18,141 nt of DNA. Source: CAZXFH01 sp964640055. GTDB lineage: Bacteria; Fidelibacterota; UBA2242; JAFGTP01. Under the pieces are notes generated by a model, which saw only the letters and a program-made list of their open reading frames with translations, was not told where the DNA came from and ran no database searches. The translations under genes were made by a program, and so were the position numbers. This document shows positions 7,723 to 15,053 of the stretch, in pieces. The stretch lies in the NCBI GenBank assembly GCA_964640055.1, contig CAZXFH010000054.1, positions 1 to 18,141 on the forward strand. The letters are read 5' to 3'. Each line of letters starts with the position of its first letter. Position 1 is the stretch's first letter.

Positions 7723-7861
7723 TCAACTTTTATTTTTTTCTTTAGCCGATGACAATTAAACATCTGGTTTGTTCCCTCCTTATATATTTTCCTCTTTTCT
7801 TAATACTCCTATCTCAGATAAATTTTAGTAATATCATAAATACGACAATAGGATTAATTTA

Positions 7862-9022
7862 ATGAAAATTCACGAATATCAGTCTAAACATATTTTGTCC
7901 ACCTATGATATTCCCATTCCAAAAGGTAAACCTGCATTTTCCAAAGAAGAGGCACTTAATCAGGCCAACGAAATCGGATATCCATGTGTAATCAAGGCGC
8001 AAATCCACGCAGGTGGACGCGGTAAAGGCGGTGGCGTCAAAATTGTTAAATCCAAGTCTGAAGCCCAAACTTACATTAATAATATTTTTGGCAATGCTTT
8101 GGTGACAGCTCAAACAGGTCCGCGAGGCAAAACGGTAAATCGCCTACTGGTTGAGGAAACAATTGATATCCAACAGGAACTATATGCCAGCATTTTAACA
8201 GATCGTGAAAAAAGATTGCCCCTGATTATGGCTTCGACTGAGGGTGGTGTAGAAATTGAAAAAATTGCCACTGATAGCCCCGAAAAAATCATTAAAGAGT
8301 ATGGCACCCCCGGTTTTGGATTTGAGGCTTATCAATTGCGTCGTCTGGCATTCAAACTCGGTCTAAAAGGCCCTGCTTTCAAATCGGCCATAACATTTTT
8401 CGCCAAATTATATGATGTCTTCAGGAGCACGGATGCCACTCTGATCGAGAATAATCCGCTGGTCATTACCGCTGACCAGGAATTGTTGGCTCTGGATGCA
8501 AAAATTTCCTTTGATGATAATGCCCTTTACCGCCACCCAGATTTTTCAGAATTACGCGATATTAGTGAAGAAGATCCCGCCGAGGTAGAGGCTTCCAAAC
8601 ATCATTTGAATTATATTCGTTTGTCAGGCAATGTAGGCTGTATGGTCAACGGTGCTGGTTTGGCCATGGCCACCATGGATATCATTAAGTATTATGGAGG
8701 TGAACCGGCTAATTTTCTTGATGTTGGCGGCATTGCCTCTTCAAAAACTGTTGCAAATGGTTTTAAGGTTCTTTTATCCGATGAAAAGGTCAAAGCGGTA
8801 CTAATCAATATATTTGGTGGAATCGTGCGGTGTGATCGAGTTGCCTCCGGAATCCTAGAAGCCCTTAAAACACTTGATTTAAATCTACCAATTATTATCC
8901 GCTTGGAGGGTACGAATGCTGAACTGGCTTCTAAAATTTTGGCGGAATCATCCTTAGAATTTAAGGTAGCCAAAGATCTACGGAGTGCAGCCGAAATGGC
9001 GGTCTCCGCCGCAAAACCTTAA
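7862..9022 (+). CDS. sucC: succinyl-CoA synthetase (ADP/GDP-forming) beta subunit
   Basis: Beta subunit of succinyl-CoA ligase, which interconverts succinyl-CoA plus NDP plus phosphate with succinate plus NTP. It is 386 residues, full family length. It has an ATP-grasp nucleotide domain with KAQIHAGGRGKGGGVK (45-60) and the Mg ligands N198 (ENNPLVI) and D212 (LALDAK). The C-terminal CoA-ligase domain has GCMVNGAGLAMATMD (259-273), EPANFLDVGG (281-290) and NIFGGIVRCD. All signature residues I can check are intact. The ATG at 7862 has AGGA at 7850-7853. It is first gene of the suc-fum-kor operon, with sucD starting 15 bases downstream. In this context the enzyme sits next to the 2-oxoacid:ferredoxin oxidoreductase in either an oxidative or a reductive TCA segment. 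Confidence 0.96.
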   Translation: MKIHEYQSKHILSTYDIPIPKGKPAFSKEEALNQANEIGYPCVIKAQIHAGGRGKGGGVKIVKSKSEAQTYINNIFGNALVTAQTGPRGKTVNRLLVEETIDIQQELYASILTDREKRLPLIMASTEGGVEIEKIATDSPEKIIKEYGTPGFGFEAYQLRRLAFKLGLKGPAFKSAITFFAKLYDVFRSTDATLIENNPLVITADQELLALDAKISFDDNALYRHPDFSELRDISEEDPAEVEASKHHLNYIRLSGNVGCMVNGAGLAMATMDIIKYYGGEPANFLDVGGIASSKTVANGFKVLLSDEKVKAVLINIFGGIVRCDRVASGILEALKTLDLNLPIIIRLEGTNAELASKILAESSLEFKVAKDLRSAAEMAVSAAKP

Positions 9023-9037
9023 GGGAGTTTTGGAGCG

Positions 9038-9910
9038 ATGAGCATATTGATCGATAAAAACACGCGGGTTATAGTTCAGGGAATTACAGGAAAAGAAGGC
9101 TCTTTTCATACTCAAAAAATGTTAGCCTACGGTACCAAAGTTGTCGGTGGCGTAACGCCAGGAAAAGAAGGGCAACAGACCGAGGAAGGGATCCGGATTT
9201 TCAATACCGTTGCGAATTGTAAAGCAGAGACCAAAGCCAATGCCTCTGTTATCTTTGTTCCGCCCCGATTTGCCGCCGATGCGATTTTAGAAGCCGCAGA
9301 TGCAGAATTAGATCTGGTGGTTTGTATTTCGGAAGGTATTCCCACGGCTGATATGGTCAAAGTCAATTATTTACTAAAGGAGAGTAAAATCCACTTAATT
9401 GGTCCCAATTGTCCCGGGATTATTTCACCAGGAAAGTCTAAAATTGGCATTATGCCTGGTTTCATACATCAGCAGGGCTGCGTTGGAATCATCTCCCGCA
9501 GTGGTACTCTAACCTATGAGGCTGTGGCACAAGTCACGAACTTGGGAATGGGGCAATCCACTTGTATCGGAATTGGCGGTGACCCGATCGTGGGTACCTC
9601 ATTCATTGATCTTCTGCAACTCTTTGAACAGGACCCGCAAACTGCAGCGGTTATTATTATCGGTGAAATCGGGGGTGAAGCCGAAGAACAAGCCGCTGAA
9701 TATATAAAACAACAATTTAGTAAACCCGTCGTAGCTTTTATTGCCGGTAAAACCGCACCTCCCGGCCGACGGATGGGTCATGCCGGGGCCATAATTGCGC
9801 GGGGTAAAGGGACCGCCAAGGAAAAAATCAAAGCCCTTACCGATGCAGGTGTGCACATTGCCCAAAGTCCAGCCGATATCGGTAAAACAGTCCAAAATGT
9901 GGTTTCATGA
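9038..9910 (+). CDS. sucD: succinyl-CoA synthetase alpha subunit
   Basis: Alpha subunit of succinyl-CoA ligase, 290 residues. The Rossmann CoA-binding domain begins with VIVQGITGKEGSFHT (11-25), followed by GGVTPGKEG. The second domain carries ISRSGTLTYE, GIGGDP and the phosphohistidine segment GRRMGHAGAII, with H248 as the phosphorylated histidine. E210 in GEIGGEAEE matches the glutamate that pairs with that histidine. The gene is complete and partners sucC directly upstream. GGAG (9032-9035) and GGGAG (9023-9027) precede the ATG. A 75-base gap separates it from the fumarase alpha gene, the widest gap inside the operon, and that gap holds a palindrome (9920-9936). Confidence 0.96.
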   Translation: MSILIDKNTRVIVQGITGKEGSFHTQKMLAYGTKVVGGVTPGKEGQQTEEGIRIFNTVANCKAETKANASVIFVPPRFAADAILEAADAELDLVVCISEGIPTADMVKVNYLLKESKIHLIGPNCPGIISPGKSKIGIMPGFIHQQGCVGIISRSGTLTYEAVAQVTNLGMGQSTCIGIGGDPIVGTSFIDLLQLFEQDPQTAAVIIIGEIGGEAEEQAAEYIKQQFSKPVVAFIAGKTAPPGRRMGHAGAIIARGKGTAKEKIKALTDAGVHIAQSPADIGKTVQNVVS

Positions 9911-9919
9911 TACTTTTAG

Positions 9920-9936
9920 GAAAAATAATATTTTTC
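9920..9936. promoter_or_regulatory. 17-base palindrome between sucD and fumarase alpha gene
   Basis: GAAAAATA and TATTTTTC are perfect inverted arms around a single A. It sits in the widest gap of the operon, 50 bases before the TTG start of the fumarase gene, so an internal operator is possible. As RNA it would form only a weak A/U hairpin and no U run follows. Confidence 0.25.
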
Positions 9937-9985
9937 ATCAAACTATCAGAAAATATATTCTTATAGAAACATTTGGGAGGGTAAT

Positions 9986-10834
9986 TTGAATCAGATTGAT
10001 GTATCCCGGATTACAGCGGCACTAAAAGACCTTTCCATTGATGCAAATTTCCATATTGGTCAGGATGTTATTGATAGAATTAATAAATTTAAAGCCCAAG
10101 AAGAGTCTTCCACAGCGATTGAAATGCTTGACCTGATCCTTAAAAACCATGCAATGGCCGCCGCCGAAAAAATGCCCTTGTGTCAAGACACCGGTGTGGC
10201 GGTGGTTTTCTTGGAATTAGGTCAGGAAGTTCAATTGACCGGAGGTGACTTATACACCGCTATCAATGAGGGGGTTCGACACGGATATCAAGCTGGCTAT
10301 TTACGTAAATCCATGGTGGACGATCCGGTTATTGAGCGAAAAAACACCACTGATAACACACCAGCACTTGTTTATATTGATCTTGTGCCGGGTGACTCGC
10401 TTAAAATTACACTGGCCCCCAAAGGTGGTGGAGCGGAGAATATGAGTGAGATCAAAATGATGAAAGTGGCAGATGGCCTGGAGGGCATGAAAGAATTTGT
10501 GGTGGAACGGGTAAAAAAATCCGGTGGTAATCCCTGTCCACCGGTTATAGTAGGTGTGGGATTAGGTGGAAATTTTGAACAGTCCGCTCTGTTGGCTAAA
10601 AAAGCACTTTTAAGACCACTTACCGAGGAAAATCCTGATCCCAAATGGGCTTCTGTCGAAGAAGACCTATTGGCAGAGATCAATCAGTTAGGGATCGGGC
10701 CGCAGGGTTTTGGTGGCAGAACAACTGCTCTTGCGGTTCAAATTCTGGCCAAACCTTGCCATATCGCCTCCATGCCAGTTGCGGTAAACATGCAATGTCA
10801 TTGTCACCGACATAAAAGTATTACCCTTAATTAA
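9986..10834 (+). CDS. class I fumarate hydratase, alpha (iron-sulfur) subunit
   Basis: Large subunit of a two-subunit, oxygen-sensitive class I fumarase (or the related L-tartrate dehydratase family). It would hydrate fumarate to malate using a [4Fe-4S] cluster. It is 282 residues. The three cluster cysteines are visible: C66 in MPLCQDTG, C184 in GGNPCPP and C271 in NMQCHCHRH. GVGLGGNFE (190-198) and GPQGFGGRTTAL (238-249) are also family motifs. The start is TTG at 9986, supported by a strong GGGAGG at 9975-9980, five bases away; no ATG upstream fits. The beta gene follows after 12 bases, as in many anaerobes. Fumarase is favoured over tartrate dehydratase because SucCD and the kor genes surround it. 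Confidence 0.92.
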   Translation: MNQIDVSRITAALKDLSIDANFHIGQDVIDRINKFKAQEESSTAIEMLDLILKNHAMAAAEKMPLCQDTGVAVVFLELGQEVQLTGGDLYTAINEGVRHGYQAGYLRKSMVDDPVIERKNTTDNTPALVYIDLVPGDSLKITLAPKGGGAENMSEIKMMKVADGLEGMKEFVVERVKKSGGNPCPPVIVGVGLGGNFEQSALLAKKALLRPLTEENPDPKWASVEEDLLAEINQLGIGPQGFGGRTTALAVQILAKPCHIASMPVAVNMQCHCHRHKSITLN

Positions 10835-10846
10835 ACGAGGCTCAGC

Positions 10847-11401
10847 ATGTCAGATGCAATAGATTTACAAACTCCCTTAACCGTCGATGCTTTGACGTCC
10901 CTCAATGTGGGCGATAAAGTACTCATCAGCGGAAGGGTTTATACGGCCAGAGATGCAGCCCATAAGCGGCTAGTGGATTTGGTTCAACAAGGCAAATCAT
11001 TACCATTTCCAATTGAGGGCGCTATCATTTATTTTGTGGGACCAGCACCGGCACCTCCGAGTAAACCGATCGGATCAGCCGGGCCGACTACCAGCTATCG
11101 CATGGATTCCTTTTCGCCAACTTTGATTAAGGCCGGGTTAAAAGGAATGATTGGTAAGGGGCCTCGTGGTCAGGCTGTAATTGATGCTATGGTAACCCAC
11201 AAAGCGGTCTATTTCGCAGCTATAGGGGGTGCCGCAGTGATTATGGCCCAGGCAGTCAAATCGGCAAAAATTATTGCCTATGAGGATCTGGGAGCAGAGG
11301 CTATTCGAGAATTGGAGGTTGAAAATTTACCGGCTTTTGTTGCCAATGATACTCAAGGTAATGATATTTATCAATTAGGTGTTGAAAAATACAAACAATA
11401 A
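10847..11401 (+). CDS. class I fumarate hydratase, beta subunit
   Basis: Small subunit of the two-subunit class I fumarase, corresponding to the C-terminal domain of single-chain FumA. It is 184 residues. Family motifs are SGRVYTARDAAHKR (28-41), GPAPAPP (65-71), GSAGPTTSYRMD (76-87) and GMIGKGPRGQ (100-109). These supply substrate-binding residues opposite the cluster held by the alpha subunit. The start follows a GAGG-containing leader (ACGAGGCTCAGC) 12 bases after the alpha gene. Nothing is missing. The TPR-protein gene follows 18 bases later, consistent with one transcript. Confidence 0.93.
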   Translation: MSDAIDLQTPLTVDALTSLNVGDKVLISGRVYTARDAAHKRLVDLVQQGKSLPFPIEGAIIYFVGPAPAPPSKPIGSAGPTTSYRMDSFSPTLIKAGLKGMIGKGPRGQAVIDAMVTHKAVYFAAIGGAAVIMAQAVKSAKIIAYEDLGAEAIRELEVENLPAFVANDTQGNDIYQLGVEKYKQ

Positions 11402-11419
11402 TTGCGGAGCAACATATTA

Positions 11420-12109
11420 ATGGAAAAAATAGAAGCCTTAAAACAAAAAGCAGCAGAATATGAAATCAAAGGCAAAATACCGCAAGCAATAGACCTCATC
11501 AAACAGATACTGAAATCTCAAAAAAACCTCCTGTTAAGGGTGAAATTAGCTGAACTCTATTACGCTTCCGGGCATATGGAACAATCGATCACAGTTTTTG
11601 AGGAAGTTATCAACCAAAATCCTGATTATACATATGCTTTATACCGCTTGGGCATTTCCTATTTTAGGGTTACAAAATTTGCCCAAGCCATTGACGTATT
11701 CAAACGAATCAACAAAGTAGACCCGAATTTTTATATGTCCTATTATTGGCAAGGCCTTTCCTATTACCATATCAGCGATATTGATTCCGCTATTGACTCC
11801 TACCTGAAATTGCGCGAAAAGTGTTCTTCTACTTCCCTGGGATGTTACCAATTATCGATTGCTTATAAAGCGGCCGGTGAATATCAAAAGGCGATTGAAT
11901 GTCTGCACCGTATCTTAAAGGATGATCCTAATCTATCCTCAGTGCATTACCATTTGGGGCGCTCTTATTTAGGTATTTCGGATCTGGAAAATGCCGCTAA
12001 AGAATTTGAAAAAGTAGTGGCCATGGACCCCAATCATAAGGATGCCAAACGCCGCCTTAAGGAATTATCAGAAAAAGCGCTATATACTTATGATGTTCCG
12101 CCGCTATAA
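11420..12109 (+). CDS. tetratricopeptide-repeat protein of unknown role
   Basis: A 229-residue protein built almost entirely of TPR helix-turn-helix units, with no signal peptide or membrane segment. Repeats begin near residues 3, 37, 71, 105, 140 and 174, with consensus features such as LAELYYASG, YRLGISYF, YWQGLSYY, CYQLSIAYKAAGEYQKAI and YHLGRSYL...AAKEFEKVV...DP. TPRs are protein-interaction scaffolds; no catalytic domain is present. It lies between the fumarase and ferredoxin-oxidoreductase genes with gaps of 18 and 21 bases, so an assembly or scaffolding role for one of those iron-sulfur enzymes is a reasonable guess only. The ATG at 11420 is preferred to the in-frame TTG at 11402 because GCGGAG (11404-11409) is correctly spaced for it. 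Confidence 0.88.
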   Translation: MEKIEALKQKAAEYEIKGKIPQAIDLIKQILKSQKNLLLRVKLAELYYASGHMEQSITVFEEVINQNPDYTYALYRLGISYFRVTKFAQAIDVFKRINKVDPNFYMSYYWQGLSYYHISDIDSAIDSYLKLREKCSSTSLGCYQLSIAYKAAGEYQKAIECLHRILKDDPNLSSVHYHLGRSYLGISDLENAAKEFEKVVAMDPNHKDAKRRLKELSEKALYTYDVPPL

Positions 12110-12130
12110 GTTAAAAAGGAATGTAAATCT

Positions 12131-12421
12131 ATGGATACCAAGAAATTAAATTTTTCTAGAAAACCCTTAGACTGGGATAAGGTAAAAATCCCGCAAGGTG
12201 AGGTGCATATCATCAAGGACCGGTGTAAAGGATGTGCTTTCTGTGTGGAATACTGTCCCAAGGATGTACTCGAGCTATCTGAGGAATTTAATGCCAAAGG
12301 GTATCATCCCCCTTATGTTAAACATGAAGATGAATGTGTCAATTGCGGTTTATGCGAGATGATCTGTCCTGAATTTGCCATTTGGAGCACTGAAATTGAG
12401 ACTGAAAAGGCCACCAGCTAA
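12131..12421 (+). CDS. korD: 2-oxoacid:ferredoxin oxidoreductase delta subunit (2x[4Fe-4S] ferredoxin)
   Basis: A 96-residue dicluster ferredoxin-type subunit. Two complete CxxCxxCxxxCP motifs are visible: C32/C35/C38/C42 and C69/C72/C75/C79, separated by an insertion (43-68) ending in KGYHPPYVKHEDE, typical of KorD/VorD-type subunits. It would carry electrons from the thiamine-diphosphate beta subunit to soluble ferredoxin. It starts 21 bases after the TPR gene and heads the kor block, as korD does in many korDABC operons. A weak AAAAGGAA-type ribosome-binding site precedes it. It might instead serve as an independent ferredoxin, but context strongly favours KorD. Confidence 0.9.
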   Translation: MDTKKLNFSRKPLDWDKVKIPQGEVHIIKDRCKGCAFCVEYCPKDVLELSEEFNAKGYHPPYVKHEDECVNCGLCEMICPEFAIWSTEIETEKATS

Positions 12422-12439
12422 ATCATTTAATAAGATGTT

Positions 12440-12453
12440 TATTTTTAAAAATA
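12440..12453. promoter_or_regulatory. 14-base perfect palindrome before the CBS-protein gene
   Basis: TATTTTT followed directly by AAAAATA, in the 44-base gap between korD and the CBS-domain gene. The arms are the same heptamers as in the sucD-fumarase palindrome but in opposite order. It could be an operator or a chance A/T palindrome. Confidence 0.2.
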
Positions 12454-12465
12454 CCGGAGACCATT

Positions 12466-12894
12466 ATGGAAATTGAACAGCATATGATTAAGGACGTTAT
12501 CACCTGCCAGCGGGATGATAGCGTAATTTTTGCCACTAAAAAAATGGCTGATCATAATATTGGGGCAGTTGTTATTGTAACTGAGGACAAACCAGTCGGC
12601 ATTTTTACGGAAAGAGATTTAGTAAACCGGGTAGTAGCCGCTGGTAAAAATCCCGCCAAAATAAAAGTCGGTGAAGTCATGTCCACCCAATTAATCACCA
12701 TTGATGCGAAGCAAAGTGTTGGTGCAGCCTTTCATTTGCTCATCAGTCACAAGGTACGCCATGCCCCGGTCGTGGAGGATAAACATCTGGTGGGTATTGT
12801 ATCTCAAAAGGACTTGGGCAAGATTCTGGATGACCGGTTTTATATGACTTATTTTGGAAAATATCAAAAACCTGATTTTTCCGGAGAATATTAA
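12466..12894 (+). CDS. two-CBS-domain protein in kor operon
   Basis: A stand-alone tandem CBS-domain (Bateman module) protein of 142 residues. CBS1 spans about 6-60 with VGIFTERDLV (44-53); CBS2 spans about 70-125 with RHAPVVEDKHLVGIVSQKDL (98-117). Such modules usually bind adenine nucleotides or related ligands in the cleft between the two repeats and change the activity of a partner. No other domain is attached. Its place between korD and korA1, co-directional with gaps of 44 and 63 bases, suggests it senses energy charge and controls or is controlled with the oxoacid:ferredoxin oxidoreductase. That role is inference. CCGGAG (12454-12459) precedes the ATG. Confidence 0.9.
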   Translation: MEIEQHMIKDVITCQRDDSVIFATKKMADHNIGAVVIVTEDKPVGIFTERDLVNRVVAAGKNPAKIKVGEVMSTQLITIDAKQSVGAAFHLLISHKVRHAPVVEDKHLVGIVSQKDLGKILDDRFYMTYFGKYQKPDFSGEY

Positions 12895-12957
12895 GGCCAT
12901 TATCCATGCTGACAGAAAATTGAAATATAAAGATATTTATAAGCGAAGAGGTTGATC

Positions 12958-14151
12958 TTGAAAGCGGATTCTAAAGTTGTTTTAACGGGAAGACATAATT
13001 TATCTGGTAACGAAGCCTGCATTGAAGGCGCTTTTGCTGCCGGATGTCAATTCCTGGGTGTCTATCCTATCTTACCATCGCTTAGCGCTATAAATCGATT
13101 TCAAAAAAGAAGTGCCGCAGTGGAAGGTACCTTCATTCAAATGGAAGATGAAATTTCTGCCTTAGCCACTGTATTAGGCGCTGCTTGGACCGGGAAGAAA
13201 GCCCTTAATGTCACCTCGGGACCAGGCTTTTCCCTGATGATGGAGCATATTGGATTGGGAGTAATGCTGGAGACTCCCTGCGTCATTATAAATGTTCAGC
13301 GCGCCGGACCGGGTGAAGGATTGCCCAATCAGGTCGGTCAGGGAGATATTATGCAGGCGCGCTGGGGATCCCACGGAGATTATGAATTAATCTCCCTGAC
13401 CCCCAATTCCCCGCAGGAATGTTTTGACCTCACCATTAAGGCCTTTAACCTCTCCGAAAGGTTCCGCGTTCCGGTAGTAGTTCTCTCTGATCAGAGAGTA
13501 GGCAATATGGTAGAAGCTGTCAACATTCCTCCGGCCAAGGAAATCGAATTGACTCCCCGCCGATACTATAAAAAGAAAACAAATCATTATCTGCCCTTTT
13601 TACGGGATAAAGATATGGTGCCTCCTATTGTAAAAGTCGGCGACGGACATCGTTTTCATGTCACCGGTCTTACTCACGACGAACGCGGCTATCCCATCAT
13701 GAATGCGGAATGTCAAGAATATTGCGTATGGCCCTTGCTTGAGAAAATCAATAAATACACCGATGAAATTATTGATTACGAAGAAAAAGGAACGGAAGAT
13801 GCAGAGATAATCGTTCTTTCCTATGGCATAACCTCTCGCGTAGTTGAAAAAGCCATTGAACTATCCCGCAAAGAAGGCATTAAGACCGGTATTCTCAGGC
13901 CAAAAGTTATCTGGCCTTTCCCTGAAAATAGGGTCAGGGAACTGTCAAAAAAAGCCAAAGCCTATATTGTACCAGAGATAAACTACGGTCAGATCGTATA
14001 CGAAGTGGACCGCAGTGTGGCGGGTAATTGTTCGGTAGTCTCACTGCCCTATCCGGTTGGCTCAGTCCCCAAACCGGTGGATATTCTGCATGCCATTATT
14101 ATGGCTTCGAAAGAGAAAGAAAAGAAAACCGGAATCATTGAATATGAATAA
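12958..14151 (+). CDS. korA: 2-oxoacid:ferredoxin oxidoreductase alpha subunit, copy 1, active-site motifs altered
   Basis: Alpha subunit of a 2-oxoglutarate-type ferredoxin oxidoreductase, 397 residues, comprising domain I plus domain II without a fused gamma domain. It aligns without gaps to the second copy downstream through at least residue 145. Family-conserved stretches remain: QMEDE (61-65), TSGPG (86-90), RWGSHGDYE (135-143) and VPEINYGQ near the C-terminus. The substrate-side motifs differ: YPITPST reads YPILPSL (36-42), and RGGPSTGVPTRTGQAD reads RAGPGEGLPNQVGQGD (115-130). The start is taken as TTG at 12958 because AAGAGG (12946-12951) is 6 bases away; TTG at 12952 would touch that site. 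It pairs with the intact korB1 38 bases downstream. It may be a structural or substrate-altered alpha chain. Confidence 0.88.
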   Translation: MKADSKVVLTGRHNLSGNEACIEGAFAAGCQFLGVYPILPSLSAINRFQKRSAAVEGTFIQMEDEISALATVLGAAWTGKKALNVTSGPGFSLMMEHIGLGVMLETPCVIINVQRAGPGEGLPNQVGQGDIMQARWGSHGDYELISLTPNSPQECFDLTIKAFNLSERFRVPVVVLSDQRVGNMVEAVNIPPAKEIELTPRRYYKKKTNHYLPFLRDKDMVPPIVKVGDGHRFHVTGLTHDERGYPIMNAECQEYCVWPLLEKINKYTDEIIDYEEKGTEDAEIIVLSYGITSRVVEKAIELSRKEGIKTGILRPKVIWPFPENRVRELSKKAKAYIVPEINYGQIVYEVDRSVAGNCSVVSLPYPVGSVPKPVDILHAIIMASKEKEKKTGIIEYE

Positions 14152-14189
14152 TAATTGGAACTAATAACCACATTATTGATAGAGGAAAA

Positions 14190-15053
14190 ATGGCTGAAAA
14201 AGGAAGTAAAGTAAAAGAAAAGGAACACGCCGATCATCATCCCATGGAGGAAATACTCCGGGCAGACCGGATTCCTCATATCTGGTGTCCTGCATGCGGG
14301 ATCGGAACAACAGTAACCGCCTTTATCGACGCCCTAAAAAAACTTGACCAGAATTTAGATGAAGTCTGTGTTGTTTCCGGAATTGGATGTACCGGTCGGG
14401 TGGCTGGTTATCTAAAGGTTGATTCTTTTCATACCACTCATGGACGTCCGATTGCTTTTGCCACCGGAATCAAACTGGGTAATCCCAAAATGAGAGTGGC
14501 GGTTATTTCCGGAGATGGTGATATTGTAGCTATTGGCGGCAATCACTTTATTCACGCTGCACGTCGTAACATCGATATCACGGTTATCTGCGTTAATAAT
14601 TTCATCTATGCTATGACCGGCGGACAGGTGGCACCTACGACTCCTCTGACCGCCTATGCCACCACCTCCCCTTTCGGTAATTTTGAACCGCCCTCCAATA
14701 TTCCTCAACTTGCGGAATCCTTTGGTGCAGTATATGTGGCGCGTTGGACAGCCCTGCATATACGACGATTGACCAATTCCATTGCCGAAGCCTTGCAGAA
14801 ACCCGGGTTTTCTGTCGTAGAAGTCATCTCTCCCTGCGCACAATACTATTCCCGTATCAATAAATTGGGTGACGGCCTGGATATGATGAAATTCTATCAT
14901 AAGAATTCAATTATCAAACACAATGAACCCACTGAAAATCTTGAGCTCGATTTCCAAAAAGAAATTATTGTCGGAAAATTTATTGACCGGGAGAGACCAA
15001 CCTATCAGGAACTCTATAATAACTGGTTATCCGAGGTGCAAAATGAAAACTAA
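14190..15053 (+). CDS. korB: 2-oxoacid:ferredoxin oxidoreductase beta subunit, copy 1, catalytically complete
   Basis: Thiamine-diphosphate and [4Fe-4S]-binding beta subunit, 287 residues. All four expected cluster ligands are present: C33 and C36 in IWCPACG, C67 in SGIGCTGR and C216 in ISPCAQYY. The cofactor motif is complete: SGDGD (107-111), then NN at 136-137 and the Mg-binding MTGGQ (142-146). FHTTHGR (80-86) is also typical. The reaction is oxidative decarboxylation of a 2-oxoacid (probably 2-oxoglutarate, given SucCD nearby) to acyl-CoA with two reduced ferredoxins, or the reverse carboxylation. The extended N-terminus (1-28) is charged. AGAGGA (14181-14186) precedes the ATG. It overlaps the next alpha gene by 11 bases, indicating translational coupling. 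Confidence 0.93.
   Translation: MAEKGSKVKEKEHADHHPMEEILRADRIPHIWCPACGIGTTVTAFIDALKKLDQNLDEVCVVSGIGCTGRVAGYLKVDSFHTTHGRPIAFATGIKLGNPKMRVAVISGDGDIVAIGGNHFIHAARRNIDITVICVNNFIYAMTGGQVAPTTPLTAYATTSPFGNFEPPSNIPQLAESFGAVYVARWTALHIRRLTNSIAEALQKPGFSVVEVISPCAQYYSRINKLGDGLDMMKFYHKNSIIKHNEPTENLELDFQKEIIVGKFIDRERPTYQELYNNWLSEVQNEN

Larger units (their letters stand above)
7405..7861. other. intergenic region with dyads between nuo-pncA and suc-kor operons
   Basis: These 457 bases hold no convincing gene. The stretch is very AT-rich and contains a 7+1+7 dyad (7465-7479), a cluster of ACATAAA/TTTATGT arms (7569-7617), a GACAAAC/GTTTGTC pair (7600-7606 with 7648-7654) enclosing GTAAG/CTTAC (7620-7624 with 7631-7635), and an 8+3+8 dyad (7704-7722). 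It must contain the end of the upstream transcript and probably the promoter of the suc-fum-kor operon, but I could not pick a -35/-10 pair with confidence. I saw no tRNA and no GC-rich hairpin followed by a T run. Confidence 0.7.

Noticed and set aside
7750..7786. TGACAA...TATATA as a sigma-70 promoter for sucC
   Set aside because: The spacer is 25 bases, far from the usual 16-18; no other pair was convincing.
11402..11419. TTG at 11402 as start of the TPR protein
   Set aside because: It directly abuts the fumarase beta stop and would precede its own ribosome-binding site (GCGGAG at 11404-11409); ATG 11420 fits.
14412..14900. Long open frame on the minus strand opposite korB1
   Set aside because: Shadow of a clear, motif-complete coding gene; no recognisable domain and no ribosome-binding site.
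14923..15042. 40-residue N-terminal extension of the second korA from an ATG at 14923
   Set aside because: It lies inside korB1 in another frame and has no counterpart in korA1; ATG 15043 has GAGG at good spacing and gives the same motif numbering as copy 1.
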